In this document: piece after piece, positions 1-7,675 of the stretch | Layout: each line of letters begins with the position of its first letter | Numbering within the stretch: position 1 is the stretch's first letter | Assembly (NCBI GenBank): GCA_003694325.1 | Contig: RFKJ01000413.1 | Location: 1 to 11,130, forward strand | Direction of reading: 5' to 3' | Source: Deltaproteobacteria bacterium | GTDB taxonomy: Bacteria; Myxococcota_A; UBA796; UBA2385 | Length of the DNA: 11,130 nucleotides | Position numbers and translations under genes: made by a program | The notes under the pieces: model-generated | Told to the model about the DNA's origin: nothing | The model's input: only the letters and a program-made list of their open reading frames with translations | The model's database searches: none

Positions 1-2841
1 GCGGTCGGCCTCGCGCAGCTCGCGGGCCAGCTCGATCAGCTCCTCGATGACCTGGGCGGCCTCGATGGCCCGGTTCTGGTACCGCCGGATGGAGCGCTCC
101 AGCAGCTCCGAGAAGGACCGGGACTGCACCACGTTGCGCCGCGAGCGGCGCTTGATCTCGTCGTTGAGCAGCTTGCGCAGGGTCTCCACGGCCAGGTTCC
201 TGTAGGGCAGGCCGCGCACCTCGGCCAGGAACTCGTCGGAGAGGATGGAGATGTCGGGCTTGTCCAGCCCGGCGGCGGCGAAGATGTCGACCACCTCGCC
301 CGACGAGACGGCGCGCGAGACGAGCTGGCGGATGGCATGGTCCAGTTCGTCGGCCTGGTACTGGCCCTCGGCGCTGCCCTTGGCCAGGGCTGAGCGCACG
401 GCCTGGAAGAAGGCCACGTCGTCGCGGATCCGCAGCGCCTCGTCGTGCGGCACGGCCAGGGCGAAGGCCCTGGACAGCTCGCTCACGGTCTGGAGGAAGC
501 GGCGCTTGCCGTCGTCCTGCGCGAGCACCTGCTCCTGGGCCGCCGGCAGCAGGGCCAGGCGTTCGGTGGGCTCACCGCGCGTCCACGCCGACCAGTCGAA
601 GCCGTGCAGGATGCCGCAGCAGATCTCGTACTTCTCCTGCATGACGGCGACGGCTTCGTCCTGGTCCAGCGCCGTCTGCCCGGAGCCGCCGCTGTCGGTG
701 TAGTCGCGCAGCGCCTTCCTGAGCTGGTCGGCCAGTCCCAGGTAGTCGACCACCAGCCCGCCGGGCTTGTCCTTGAACACCCGGTTGACCCGGGCGATGG
801 CCTGCATCAGCCCGTGGCCCCGCATGGGCTTGTCCACGTACATCGTGTGCAGGCACGGCACGTCGAAGCCCGTCAGCCACATGTCGCGGACGATGACGAT
901 CTTCAAGGGGTCGGCGGGGTCCTTGAAGCGGGTGGCAATGGCCTCGCGCCCGGCCTTGTTGCGGATGTGGCCCTGCCAGCCCAAAGGGTCCGAGGCGCTG
1001 CCGGTCATGACCACCTTGATGGCCCCCCGGGCGTCGTCGTCGTCGTGCCAGTCCGGGCGCAGCTTCACGATGGCGTCGTACAGGTCCACGCAGATCCGCC
1101 GGCTCATGCATACGACCATCGCCTTGCCGTCCATGGCCTCCTGGCGGCGCTCGAAGTGCTCGACCAGGTCACGGGCCACCAGGCCGATCCGCTTGTCCGC
1201 GCCCACCAGGGCCTCCAGCGCCGCCCACTTCGTCTTGAGCTTCTCCTTCCGCTCGACCTCCTCCCCCTCGGTGACCTCCTCGAACTCCTCGTCGAGGCGG
1301 GGTTTTTCGGCCTCTTCCAGCTCCAGACGCGCCAGCCGGCTCTCGTAGTAGATGGGGACGGTGGCGCCGTCCTCCACCGCCCGCTGGATGTCGTAGATGC
1401 TGATGTAGTCGCCAAAGACCGCCCGGGTATTCTTGTCGGACAGCTCGATGGGGGTGCCGGTGAAGCCGATGAAGGAGGCGTTGGGCAGGGCATCGCGCAT
1501 GTGGCGGGCGAAGCCGTCGATGAAGTCGTACTGGCTGCGGTGGGCCTCGTCGGCGATGACCACGATGTTGGAGCGGTCGGACAGCAGGGGGTAGCGGTCG
1601 CCCTTGGTGGAGGGGAAGAACTTCTGGATGGTGGTGAACACGACCCCGCCCGACGCCACCGACAGCAGCTCGCGGAGGTGCCCCCGGTCCCGGGCCTGCA
1701 CGGGCTTCTGGCGCAGCAACTCGTGGCAGCGGGAGAAGGTGCCGAAGAGCTGGTCGTCCAGGTCGTTGCGGTCGGTGATCACCACCAGGGTGGGGTTCTT
1801 CATGGCCGGGTGCAGCACGACCTTGCCGGCGTAGAAGGCCATGGTCAGGCTCTTGCCGGAGCCCTGGGTGTGCCAGACCACGCCCACGCGGCGGTCGCCG
1901 GGGCGGCCATGCTCGGGTCGGCCGGTGCGGTACACGCCTCCGGGCTCTTCGACCACGTCGGACCGCGCCGGAGGTGCCGTGGCCCGCACCGTCTCCTCCA
2001 CCGCGACGTTGACGGCGTGGTACTGGTGGTAGCCGGCCAGCTTCTTGGCGATGCCGCCCTTGCCGTCGTCGTCGAAGACCACGAAGTGGCGGACGAGATC
2101 GAGGAAGCGTCTCCGGTCGAACACGCCTCGGAGCAGCACCTCGAGCTGGGGCGTGGCCGCCGGCGCCAGGGCGTCGCCCTCGATGGTGCGCCAGGGCATG
2201 AAGCGCTCGCGGTTGGCGGTGAGCGTGCCGATGCGCGCCTGGATCCCGTCGGAGACGACCAGGGCGGCGTTGTACTCGAACAGCCCGGGGATCTGCTCCT
2301 TGTAGGTCTGCAGTTGCGCCCAGGCCTTCCAGACGTCGGCCTGCTCGGAGGCGGCGTTCTTCAGCTCGATGACCGCCAGCGGCAGGCCGTTGACGAAGAC
2401 CACCACGTCGGGCCGCCGGGTGGATTGCCCGCACACGACGGTGAACTGGTTGACCACCGCCCAGTCGTTGCGCTCGGGATGGTCGAAGTCGAGCACGGAC
2501 ACGCGCTCGCCGGTCAGCGCCCCGCCGGGTCCGAGCACCTCGACCTCGACGCCGTCGACCAGCATCCGGTGGACCGCCCGGTTGCGCTGCACCAGGGCCG
2601 GGGTCTCCGACAGGGTCAGCTTGCGGAAGGCGTCGTCCAGGGCGTCGGCGGGAAGTGTGGGATTGAGGCGGGCCAGCGCGGCGCGCAGGCGGCCGGGCAG
2701 GATCACCTCGTCGTAGCCCTGCCGCTCGGCGGCGCGTTCGCCGGGCGCGATGTCGGGGCCGTGCAGGACGGCGTAGCCGAGGCTCTCGAACCAGGACAGG
2801 GTGGCCTCTTCAACCACGGACTCGGTGACGCCCTGGTTCAC
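1..2841 (-). CDS. hsdR: Type I restriction enzyme subunit R (HsdR), C-terminus cut by left edge
   Basis: This is the motor and nuclease subunit of a type I restriction-modification complex, which translocates DNA past an unmethylated site and cleaves it. The frame is open for 947 codons from the GTG at 2841 to base 1 with no stop. The N-terminal nuclease domain shows RPDVVVF (D145) and IELKN (E159, K161), the PD-(D/E)xK core. The SF2 helicase motor shows Walker A TQGSGKS (about 325-331), DEAH at 431-434, GFTGTP at 459-464 and the motif VI-like QAIARVNR at 680-687. The last visible part (about 880-947) is charged and helical, as in HsdR C-terminal domains. Typical HsdR proteins are about 1,000-1,100 residues, so perhaps 100 residues lie beyond the edge. 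The GTG overlaps the upstream TGA in a GTGA and has GGAGG seven bases before it. All catalytic motifs look intact. Confidence 0.96.
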   Translation of the reverse strand, partial: MNQGVTESVVEEATLSWFESLGYAVLHGPDIAPGERAAERQGYDEVILPGRLRAALARLNPTLPADALDDAFRKLTLSETPALVQRNRAVHRMLVDGVEVEVLGPGGALTGERVSVLDFDHPERNDWAVVNQFTVVCGQSTRRPDVVVFVNGLPLAVIELKNAASEQADVWKAWAQLQTYKEQIPGLFEYNAALVVSDGIQARIGTLTANRERFMPWRTIEGDALAPAATPQLEVLLRGVFDRRRFLDLVRHFVVFDDDGKGGIAKKLAGYHQYHAVNVAVEETVRATAPPARSDVVEEPGGVYRTGRPEHGRPGDRRVGVVWHTQGSGKSLTMAFYAGKVVLHPAMKNPTLVVITDRNDLDDQLFGTFSRCHELLRQKPVQARDRGHLRELLSVASGGVVFTTIQKFFPSTKGDRYPLLSDRSNIVVIADEAHRSQYDFIDGFARHMRDALPNASFIGFTGTPIELSDKNTRAVFGDYISIYDIQRAVEDGATVPIYYESRLARLELEEAEKPRLDEEFEEVTEGEEVERKEKLKTKWAALEALVGADKRIGLVARDLVEHFERRQEAMDGKAMVVCMSRRICVDLYDAIVKLRPDWHDDDDARGAIKVVMTGSASDPLGWQGHIRNKAGREAIATRFKDPADPLKIVIVRDMWLTGFDVPCLHTMYVDKPMRGHGLMQAIARVNRVFKDKPGGLVVDYLGLADQLRKALRDYTDSGGSGQTALDQDEAVAVMQEKYEICCGILHGFDWSAWTRGEPTERLALLPAAQEQVLAQDDGKRRFLQTVSELSRAFALAVPHDEALRIRDDVAFFQAVRSALAKGSAEGQYQADELDHAIRQLVSRAVSSGEVVDIFAAAGLDKPDISILSDEFLAEVRGLPYRNLAVETLRKLLNDEIKRRSRRNVVQSRSFSELLERSIRRYQNRAIEAAQVIEELIELARELREADR

Positions 2842-3455
2842 CGCGTCGCCTCCAGCACCGCGTGGCAGAAGACTTCGAAGCTCTTGGAGCGGGTGCGGGA
2901 CGGATCGATGTGTGCGCCGAGGGTTCGCGCTGCCTCCACCTTGGGCAACCCGGTCGGGTAGTAGCGATGCTTCTGCAGGACGCGCTCGAAGGCTTCCCAG
3001 GTTCCTCCAGTGATGGCATCCGGGTCCCGGTACTTGCGCTGCCTGGGCAGTGTCGGCTTGACGCCGGGGTAGGCCGCCTGCACGGCTGCCCAGTCGCCGA
3101 AGTACCATGCTTCCAGCTCCTCGATGGCGATCCGGTTGACGATCTGCCAGGACGGAGAGCCGGCCTCCGTTCGAGAACGCAGCCCCGCGCGCCGGGCGAT
3201 GCCCTCCAACTGACCCTTGAGCACGGTGCAGTCGTCGTCGTCCCGATCGACCACGACGACGATTCGCCAATCGGGGGGAAGCCAGCGAGCATAGCCACGC
3301 AGACGGGACTCCAGCTTCCCCAGCAGATCGTCCTTGCCGTTGAAGGGGTGGACGTCGAAGCTGTGGCCATCGGGGAGCAGGCGGGGCAGGAGGGCCCGTA
3401 GAAACGCCTCCATCGACGGCTCTTCGACCAGGAACTCCAGGTGGTTGGCCTTCAC
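2838..3455 (-). CDS. DUF4276 family protein, TOPRIM-like
   Basis: This 205-residue protein starts at a GTG (3455) that overlaps the ATPase stop in a GTGA, and its own TGA overlaps the hsdR start. It opens HLEFLVEEPSMEAFL (residues 5-19). An acidic pair (E11, E12) at the end of the first strand matches the TOPRIM glutamate motif. A hydrophobic strand then ends in VVVVDRDDDD (residues 66-75), the expected DxD motif. IEELEAWYFGD (111-121) resembles the conserved E-x-EAW segment of DUF4276 and DUF4435 families. Basic and aromatic residues fill the C-terminal third. From the family I infer a metal-dependent nuclease or effector worked by the preceding ATPase, as in split OLD-type or PARIS-type pairs. 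The DUF4276 label comes from recalled pattern, not a search. Nuclease activity is not proven. Confidence 0.8.
   Translation of the reverse strand: MKANHLEFLVEEPSMEAFLRALLPRLLPDGHSFDVHPFNGKDDLLGKLESRLRGYARWLPPDWRIVVVVDRDDDDCTVLKGQLEGIARRAGLRSRTEAGSPSWQIVNRIAIEELEAWYFGDWAAVQAAYPGVKPTLPRQRKYRDPDAITGGTWEAFERVLQKHRYYPTGLPKVEAARTLGAHIDPSRTRSKSFEVFCHAVLEATR
2849..2853 (-). promoter_or_regulatory. Ribosome binding site of hsdR
   Basis: GGAGG on the minus strand lies seven bases before the GTG at 2841. It supports that GTG as the hsdR start and shows that hsdR has its own initiation site inside the end of the DUF4276 gene. Confidence 0.6.
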
Positions 3456-4684
3456 TTCCGGGTCTCCCTGGGAAGCGGCCGGGTGGGGCCGCCCTGCGCC
3501 ACCAGGGGATCGCCCACGCCGAAGTGGCCCTCCATCCACAGGTGGCCGAGCAGGGCGCCTTCGCGGACGAACTCCTTGATTCCCCAAAGATCCGCCGCTC
3601 GGCTCGCCTGGGTGTAGCCCTGCTCGTCTCGCCAGAGCACCCGTACCTCCTCCGGCCGCAGGGCGTTCAGGAAGAAGGGCGAGTGGGTGGTGACCAGGAT
3701 CTGGGTGGCCCGGGTGGCCAGCCGGCACTCCTCGGCCAGTTCGGGGAGCAGCCGCGGGTGGAGGAAGTTCTCGGGCTCCTCGATGCCGATGAACGGCGGC
3801 GGGGAGGGATCGAGGAGCAGGACGAGGTAGGTGAGCATCTTCAGCGTGCCGTCCGACGCGAACTTCGCCAGCACCGGCTCCGAGAACGGGGCGTCCTTGA
3901 CCTGCAGCAGCAGCCGGCCGTCCGGCATCACGTCCGCCAGGACACGGTCGATGCGCGGCACCCGTCGACGGAGGACGGTGAAGATCTGTTCGAGCCGTTC
4001 CGGGTGCTGTTCCTTGAGGTGTTGGATCACGTTGGCCAGGTTGTCGCCGGTTCGCGACAGCCGTTCGTGGGGACCGGCCTCCGGCTGGCCTCGGGCGCTG
4101 TCCGCCGACAGGTACGACACGTACCAGCCGGTGATGAAGGACCGCAGGGCCGAGACGCGTGGATGATCGGCGAACTGTCCCAGGGCGTTGACCGCCAGCA
4201 GGTCCGGTGCGCTCAGCGGGATCTCGACCCGCCGGTCCTCCGGGTCGGGGCGTTCCCCGCTGATTGCCCGGCCCATCCCCCTTTCGTAGTCCAGGAACCG
4301 GAAGGGCTTGCCGTGGGATCCACGTCGCCAGGCCAGCCACTCCCGGACCACCACGGGGCTGCCGCGAACCTCGTCCACGGCAAGGTGGTAGGTGATCAGC
4401 GGAAAGCCCCGCTCCCGGTACTTGATCTCGATGACCACCGGGCCCTCGCCGCCGCGGCTCTTGAGCTGTCGGGCCCGACCTCGCTTGTCCCAGGCCCGCC
4501 GCAGGCCGTGCTCGAAGCACTCGGACAGGAAGGCGAACACGTCGAAGACGGTGGACTTCCCACTGCCATTGGGGCCGAGCAGCACGGTCAGGGGAGTCAG
4601 GTTCCTGAGCTCCACCCGGCGCAGGGCGCGGAAGTTCTCCACCCGCAGGTGCTCCAGTCGGGGAGGGGCGGGGCGCGTCGTCAT
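3452..4684 (-). CDS. AAA family ATPase (RecF/OLD-like, ABC-type head)
   Basis: This 410-residue predicted ATPase begins LEHLRVENFRALRRVEL, the N-terminal strand and FRA/FRS motif of RecF/SMC/OLD-type ATPases. Walker A is GPNGSGKS (37-44). An ABC-signature-like SDGTLKML lies at 277-284, Walker B is FIGIEEPENFLHP (298-310), and the H-loop is VTTHSPFFLNAL (331-342). A helical insert lies between Walker A and the signature. There is no fused nuclease domain at the C-terminus, and the TOPRIM-like gene follows with a GTGA overlap. I therefore read the two as a split ATPase/TOPRIM pair, in which this subunit would dimerise, sense a trigger and control the partner. The ATG at 4684 overlaps the DUF4268 stop (ATGA) and has GGAGGA six bases upstream. 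The same family (COG4637-like) also includes ATPases of unknown role, so the defence role is inferred. Confidence 0.9.
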   Translation of the reverse strand: MTTRPAPPRLEHLRVENFRALRRVELRNLTPLTVLLGPNGSGKSTVFDVFAFLSECFEHGLRRAWDKRGRARQLKSRGGEGPVVIEIKYRERGFPLITYHLAVDEVRGSPVVVREWLAWRRGSHGKPFRFLDYERGMGRAISGERPDPEDRRVEIPLSAPDLLAVNALGQFADHPRVSALRSFITGWYVSYLSADSARGQPEAGPHERLSRTGDNLANVIQHLKEQHPERLEQIFTVLRRRVPRIDRVLADVMPDGRLLLQVKDAPFSEPVLAKFASDGTLKMLTYLVLLLDPSPPPFIGIEEPENFLHPRLLPELAEECRLATRATQILVTTHSPFFLNALRPEEVRVLWRDEQGYTQASRAADLWGIKEFVREGALLGHLWMEGHFGVGDPLVAQGGPTRPLPRETRK

Positions 4685-5670
4685 GGTTCTTCCTCCGACC
4701 CTTCCGGAGTCCAGTCGGCGATGTCGAGCGCCTTGATGCGCGGCCGGAGCACCCGGACCATGGCCTCCATGGTCTGGAGCATCCACTCGATGAGCTTGCG
4801 GCGGCTCTTCGCCGACGACAGGCTTCCCTCGCGCCGGGCCTCCAGGGTGCACTCCTTGCGGCCGGGCTTGTCCTGCCAGTCCAGCGCGAAGCCCAGCTCG
4901 GCCTCGATGGCCTCCCGCTGCTCGGCGAGCAGGTGGAACCAGGCCTCGGCGTCGCCATCGTTCATGGTCACCCGCACCGCCACCCAGTCGCCGTGGACCG
5001 AGACGCTGGGGTACAGGCCGAAGCCGCTGCGGCCGATGCCGTAGCCCACCCAGCTCGACGGCTGGGGCTTGGGCACCTTGAAGCGGCTGCCGGTCTCCTC
5101 GATGACCTGGCCGAACTCCGTCCAGAAGGCGACCTGCTTCTGCTGGCCCGGCGTCAGGTTGCCGCCCCCGCTCTTCGCCTCGGCCACCACCTTGGACCAG
5201 TCGTTGGGCCTGGCCACCACGTTGAACTTGGGGGCGGGCTCGGAGTCGCCGATGCGCCACAGCTCGATCTCCAGCCCGAAGAAGTGGAAGCCGTCGTGGG
5301 TGATCCGGTTGAGCCAGTCCACCGCCGCCCGGTGCTCCTCGGTGAAGCGGCTGGCGATCCAGACCACGGTCACGGCGTCCAGGCCGGCGGCATAGGTGAA
5401 GAGCTGGCCCAGGTGCCCGTGGTCGGTGCGTTCGAGCTGGTTTTCGACCAGCACCAGGCTGTTGTCGGCGGTGTTGCGGCAGAGGATGTCGGCGCGGAAG
5501 GGGCCGACCTGCGCCTCCTGCTGCTGGACTTCGAGGTCGAGGCCCAGGGTGTCGCCGAGCAGCCGGATGTTGTCCTCGTCGGCCAGCCAGGGGGTGAAGT
5601 CACTGGCCTCGTTCCTCCAGGCGGTGCGCAGGTCGACGCGCTCCAGGCGGCCGAGGGTGGGGGGGGTCAT
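4681..5670 (-). CDS. DUF4268 family protein with PD-(D/E)xK-like N-terminus
   Basis: This is a 329-residue protein. The N-terminal half has the layout of a restriction-endonuclease-like fold: FRADILCR (D61) followed by LVLVENQLE (E76, Q78) and then GHLGQLFTYAAG. This is a D...E-x-Q variant of the PD-(D/E)xK core, with glutamine in place of the usual lysine. The next strand TVVWIASRFTEEHRAAVDWLN (split at about 101-121) is also typical of this family. The C-terminal half (about 170-329) carries FWTEFG, WVGYGIG and an aromatic, basic tail ending in acidic residues, matching my recall of DUF4268. These proteins are often found near restriction systems, but their reaction is not established. The gene starts at an ATG overlapping the stop of the small upstream gene and ends overlapping the ATPase start. 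It may be an accessory nuclease or a DNA-binding protein. Confidence 0.82.
   Translation of the reverse strand: MTPPTLGRLERVDLRTAWRNEASDFTPWLADEDNIRLLGDTLGLDLEVQQQEAQVGPFRADILCRNTADNSLVLVENQLERTDHGHLGQLFTYAAGLDAVTVVWIASRFTEEHRAAVDWLNRITHDGFHFFGLEIELWRIGDSEPAPKFNVVARPNDWSKVVAEAKSGGGNLTPGQQKQVAFWTEFGQVIEETGSRFKVPKPQPSSWVGYGIGRSGFGLYPSVSVHGDWVAVRVTMNDGDAEAWFHLLAEQREAIEAELGFALDWQDKPGRKECTLEARREGSLSSAKSRRKLIEWMLQTMEAMVRVLRPRIKALDIADWTPEGSEEEP
4691..4696 (-). promoter_or_regulatory. Ribosome binding site of the AAA ATPase gene
   Basis: GGAGGA on the minus strand ends six bases before the ATG at 4684. It fixes the ATPase start and argues against the longer open frame that continues upstream through the DUF4268 gene. 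Confidence 0.6.
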
Positions 5671-5897
5671 GACGTCACCCCCGTCTCTTCCCGGACGAAC
5701 TCCTCGGCGCGCCGCCGGATTTCGTCCAGCTCGTCCAGGGAGAGGACGAGCTGCCCGTGCGCGAAGAAGGTCACGGCCCAGCCGTCGGCGCCGGGCCGCA
5801 CGTCGGCGAGCATGTCGTCGCCACGCCAGACCTCCAGGACCATGGCGTCGTCGAGGTCGGGAGCGTCAGCCAATAGGAAGCGGAGCGGTGTCTTCAT
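5667..5897 (-). CDS. Small acidic protein, candidate immunity protein for the upstream toxin
   Basis: This 76-residue protein starts at an ATG overlapping the toxin stop (ATGA) and ends overlapping the DUF4268 start (ATGA). It is acidic: 17 Asp/Glu against 8 Lys/Arg. The first part looks like alternating strands (MVLEVWRGDDMLADV, then GWAVTFFAHGQLVL). It ends in a charged helix (LDELDEIRRRAEEFVREE). There is no signal peptide, membrane segment or catalytic motif. Position and size fit the cognate immunity gene that normally follows a polymorphic toxin, and an acidic surface would suit blocking an RNase active site. From memory, small proteins with a similar strand-turn-strand pattern occur beside toxins with this C-terminal domain, but I cannot verify that here. 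The ribosome site is weak (GGA seven bases upstream), so expression may rely on translational coupling to the toxin. Confidence 0.72.
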   Translation of the reverse strand: MKTPLRFLLADAPDLDDAMVLEVWRGDDMLADVRPGADGWAVTFFAHGQLVLSLDELDEIRRRAEEFVREETGVTS

Positions 5898-7675
5898 CGG
5901 GGATCCAGGAAGCCGTGGAGGAAGCTGCCGGCATCATCCCACCGCAGGCCGCGGCCGTCGGAAGCGATCGCTTCGATGACGTCACCGAAGCGGGCGTGGT
6001 GGCGGATCTTCCACGAGGTCGAGGGGTTCGAGATGATTTCGTCGAGGATGGCCTGACCTCGGGCGTTCAGGTCGGCAGGGCCGCCGCTGGGCTGGCCCCA
6101 GACCTCCGGGTTGCGGGACCCGTGCTTCTGGAAGGCGCGACCGGCGCGGGTGAGCCCACCCCGATCGGCGACCTTCCCGGCGTTGGAGAGGACGTCCGTC
6201 TCGGGGAGGCCCTGGCCCGGCTGGAGCCTGGGGGTCGTCGGCTCCTTGCCCCCCGAGGACGACGGGTCGTCGGCGGTCGGGGAGTCGCGGGCCGTCGACG
6301 AGTCCCTGGCGGTCGAGGGCTCGGCGCCCCCGGCGCCACCCCTGCCGATGCGACCCAGGTTGCGCACGCCACTGCGCACCCCGACGAGGGCCAGGACGGC
6401 AAGGGCGACATGGAGCATCATCCGGCAGAAGGACAGCGAGGCCTCGGAGATGGCCTGCTTGTCGCCGTGCGCCTCCCAGACCCGCGACAGCCAGGCGCCC
6501 GCCTCGCTCACCGCGGCCTTGGCTTCCAGCGCCGCGAAGCTGCCCATGACCAGGATGACCAGCACCTGCAGGGCGTAGGCGACGACCTTCGTCGCCATGG
6601 TGGGTTCGGGCGTGGCCGCCAGGGCGCCGATGACCAGCTCTGCTGCCAGCAGCCCCAGGAAGGTGGCGACGAAGGCGACCCAGTGCTCCTTGATGAGGTC
6701 CCAGGTCTCTCCCAGCACGGTACCGACGTGCTGGGGGGCCTCGGTGACGCTGGCGGTGGCGTCGCCGACCACCTGCGCCCCCCGCCCCAGAGCCGTGCCG
6801 ATCGTGTCGAGCCACCCCTTGTCGCTCTCGGCGATCAGTCGTTCGGCGTCGGGGTGACCGCTGGCCCGCAGCAGGCCGACGAGCTGATCGCGCCGTGCAT
6901 CGTCGTCGACGTGATCGAGCAGAGCCTCCAGCAGCTTGCGGGAGGCCAGCGTCGACACCAGCGCCGACAATCCGCCTCCGGACGAGGCCAGGATCCGGAC
7001 CATGCAGGCTTCTTCGTCGGCGTCGGACCACCACATGTCGAGCAGAATGGCCAGCAGGTCCGCGCGCTGGCTGGTGCTGGCCGAGGAGAAGTCACCGATG
7101 GCCAGGACGTCCGCCGCCCGCTGCGACGACAGCGCCCGGTCGATGGCGGCGGAATCGTCGGTACCATCGGGATCCGCGTCGGCGGGCTTCCGCTGCAGCA
7201 GCGCGTGGCCGGCGCCCCCTCTCACGTCGCCGGGGTCCGCGCCCCGCCGTTCGGCTGTGACGGCCGCGGCTTCTGCGGACTGTCCAGGGTGTGAGAGCCC
7301 CAGTGCCTGTCCTGCAGCGGGTGCGGGGCGGACGTGGGTCAGCTCGTGGCGCAACAGGGCATCGCCATCGTCCGTGCCGGGCCGGTACGCGCCGCGAGCG
7401 AAGAAGATGTCGGCACCCCAGGTGAACGCCCGGGCGCCGGCGACGTCGGCGGCGGCATGGGCTTCGTCGTCATCGTGGACGATGGCGTGGTCGTGGCCGG
7501 GCAGCGCCCGCCCGCTGCTTGCCTCGGCGTGCTCCTGGGCGGCCCAGGCCCGCATGCGCTCGCGGAGACGTTCGTTGCGAGCCGCGTTTCCGATACTCGC
7601 TGGGACAGGTGGGCGGCGGACCGCCGGGTCATCGGCCTGTGGCGACGCCACCTGGCGGGCGGCGCGCGCCTTCAC
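5894..7675 (-). CDS. DUF4157 (eCIS-core) protein with membrane region and C-terminal polymorphic toxin domain
   Basis: This 593-residue protein has several parts. Residues 60-120 form a DUF4157-like domain with GARAFTWGADIFFARGAYRP and an intact zinc-peptidase motif HELTH (110-114). The usual glutamine pair after that motif is replaced by RPAP. Residues 170-300 are helical. Three hydrophobic segments (about 332-354, 361-383, 416-436) look like membrane helices. A Ser/Thr/Asp/Gly-rich linker (about 448-505) contains STARDS twice. The end (about 507-593) reads LTRAGRAFQKHGSR, NARGQAILDEI, HHARFGDVIE, DGRGLRWDD and FLHGFLDP, the pattern of a widespread polymorphic-toxin C-terminal module, probably an RNase (BECR-like is my inference). 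DUF4157 proteins are known to associate with extracellular contractile injection systems. No signal peptide is seen. The GTG start overlaps the hsdS stop and has a full AGGAGGT site six bases upstream. Confidence 0.85.
   Translation of the reverse strand: MKARAARQVASPQADDPAVRRPPVPASIGNAARNERLRERMRAWAAQEHAEASSGRALPGHDHAIVHDDDEAHAAADVAGARAFTWGADIFFARGAYRPGTDDGDALLRHELTHVRPAPAAGQALGLSHPGQSAEAAAVTAERRGADPGDVRGGAGHALLQRKPADADPDGTDDSAAIDRALSSQRAADVLAIGDFSSASTSQRADLLAILLDMWWSDADEEACMVRILASSGGGLSALVSTLASRKLLEALLDHVDDDARRDQLVGLLRASGHPDAERLIAESDKGWLDTIGTALGRGAQVVGDATASVTEAPQHVGTVLGETWDLIKEHWVAFVATFLGLLAAELVIGALAATPEPTMATKVVAYALQVLVILVMGSFAALEAKAAVSEAGAWLSRVWEAHGDKQAISEASLSFCRMMLHVALAVLALVGVRSGVRNLGRIGRGGAGGAEPSTARDSSTARDSPTADDPSSSGGKEPTTPRLQPGQGLPETDVLSNAGKVADRGGLTRAGRAFQKHGSRNPEVWGQPSGGPADLNARGQAILDEIISNPSTSWKIRHHARFGDVIEAIASDGRGLRWDDAGSFLHGFLDPR

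Noticed and set aside
445..2961. Rightward open frame of 838 codons opposite hsdR
   Set aside because: It is the mirror of the hsdR codon pattern in GC-rich DNA. The opposite strand encodes an HsdR with every catalytic motif, and this frame shows no domain, only Val/Ala/Gly/His-rich sequence.
2838..4958. A 706-residue leftward protein ending in the DUF4276 sequence
   Set aside because: Only the last 205 residues look like a real protein. The upstream part is an Arg/Pro/Gly-rich shadow of the ATPase and DUF4268 genes. The GTG at 3455 with an AGGGAG site is the likely start.
3524..5044. Rightward open frame of 506 codons opposite the ATPase and DUF4268 genes
   Set aside because: It crosses two clearly coding genes on the other strand and has no domain signature.
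3452..5260. A longer ATPase reading from 5260
   Set aside because: The extra N-terminal 192 residues are a shadow of DUF4268. The ATG at 4684 has a strong ribosome site and the expected family N-terminus.
5396..7294. Rightward open frame of 632 codons opposite the toxin gene
   Set aside because: It is Arg/Gly/Ala-rich shadow sequence. The leftward frame has the HELTH motif, membrane helices, toxin end and a full ribosome site.
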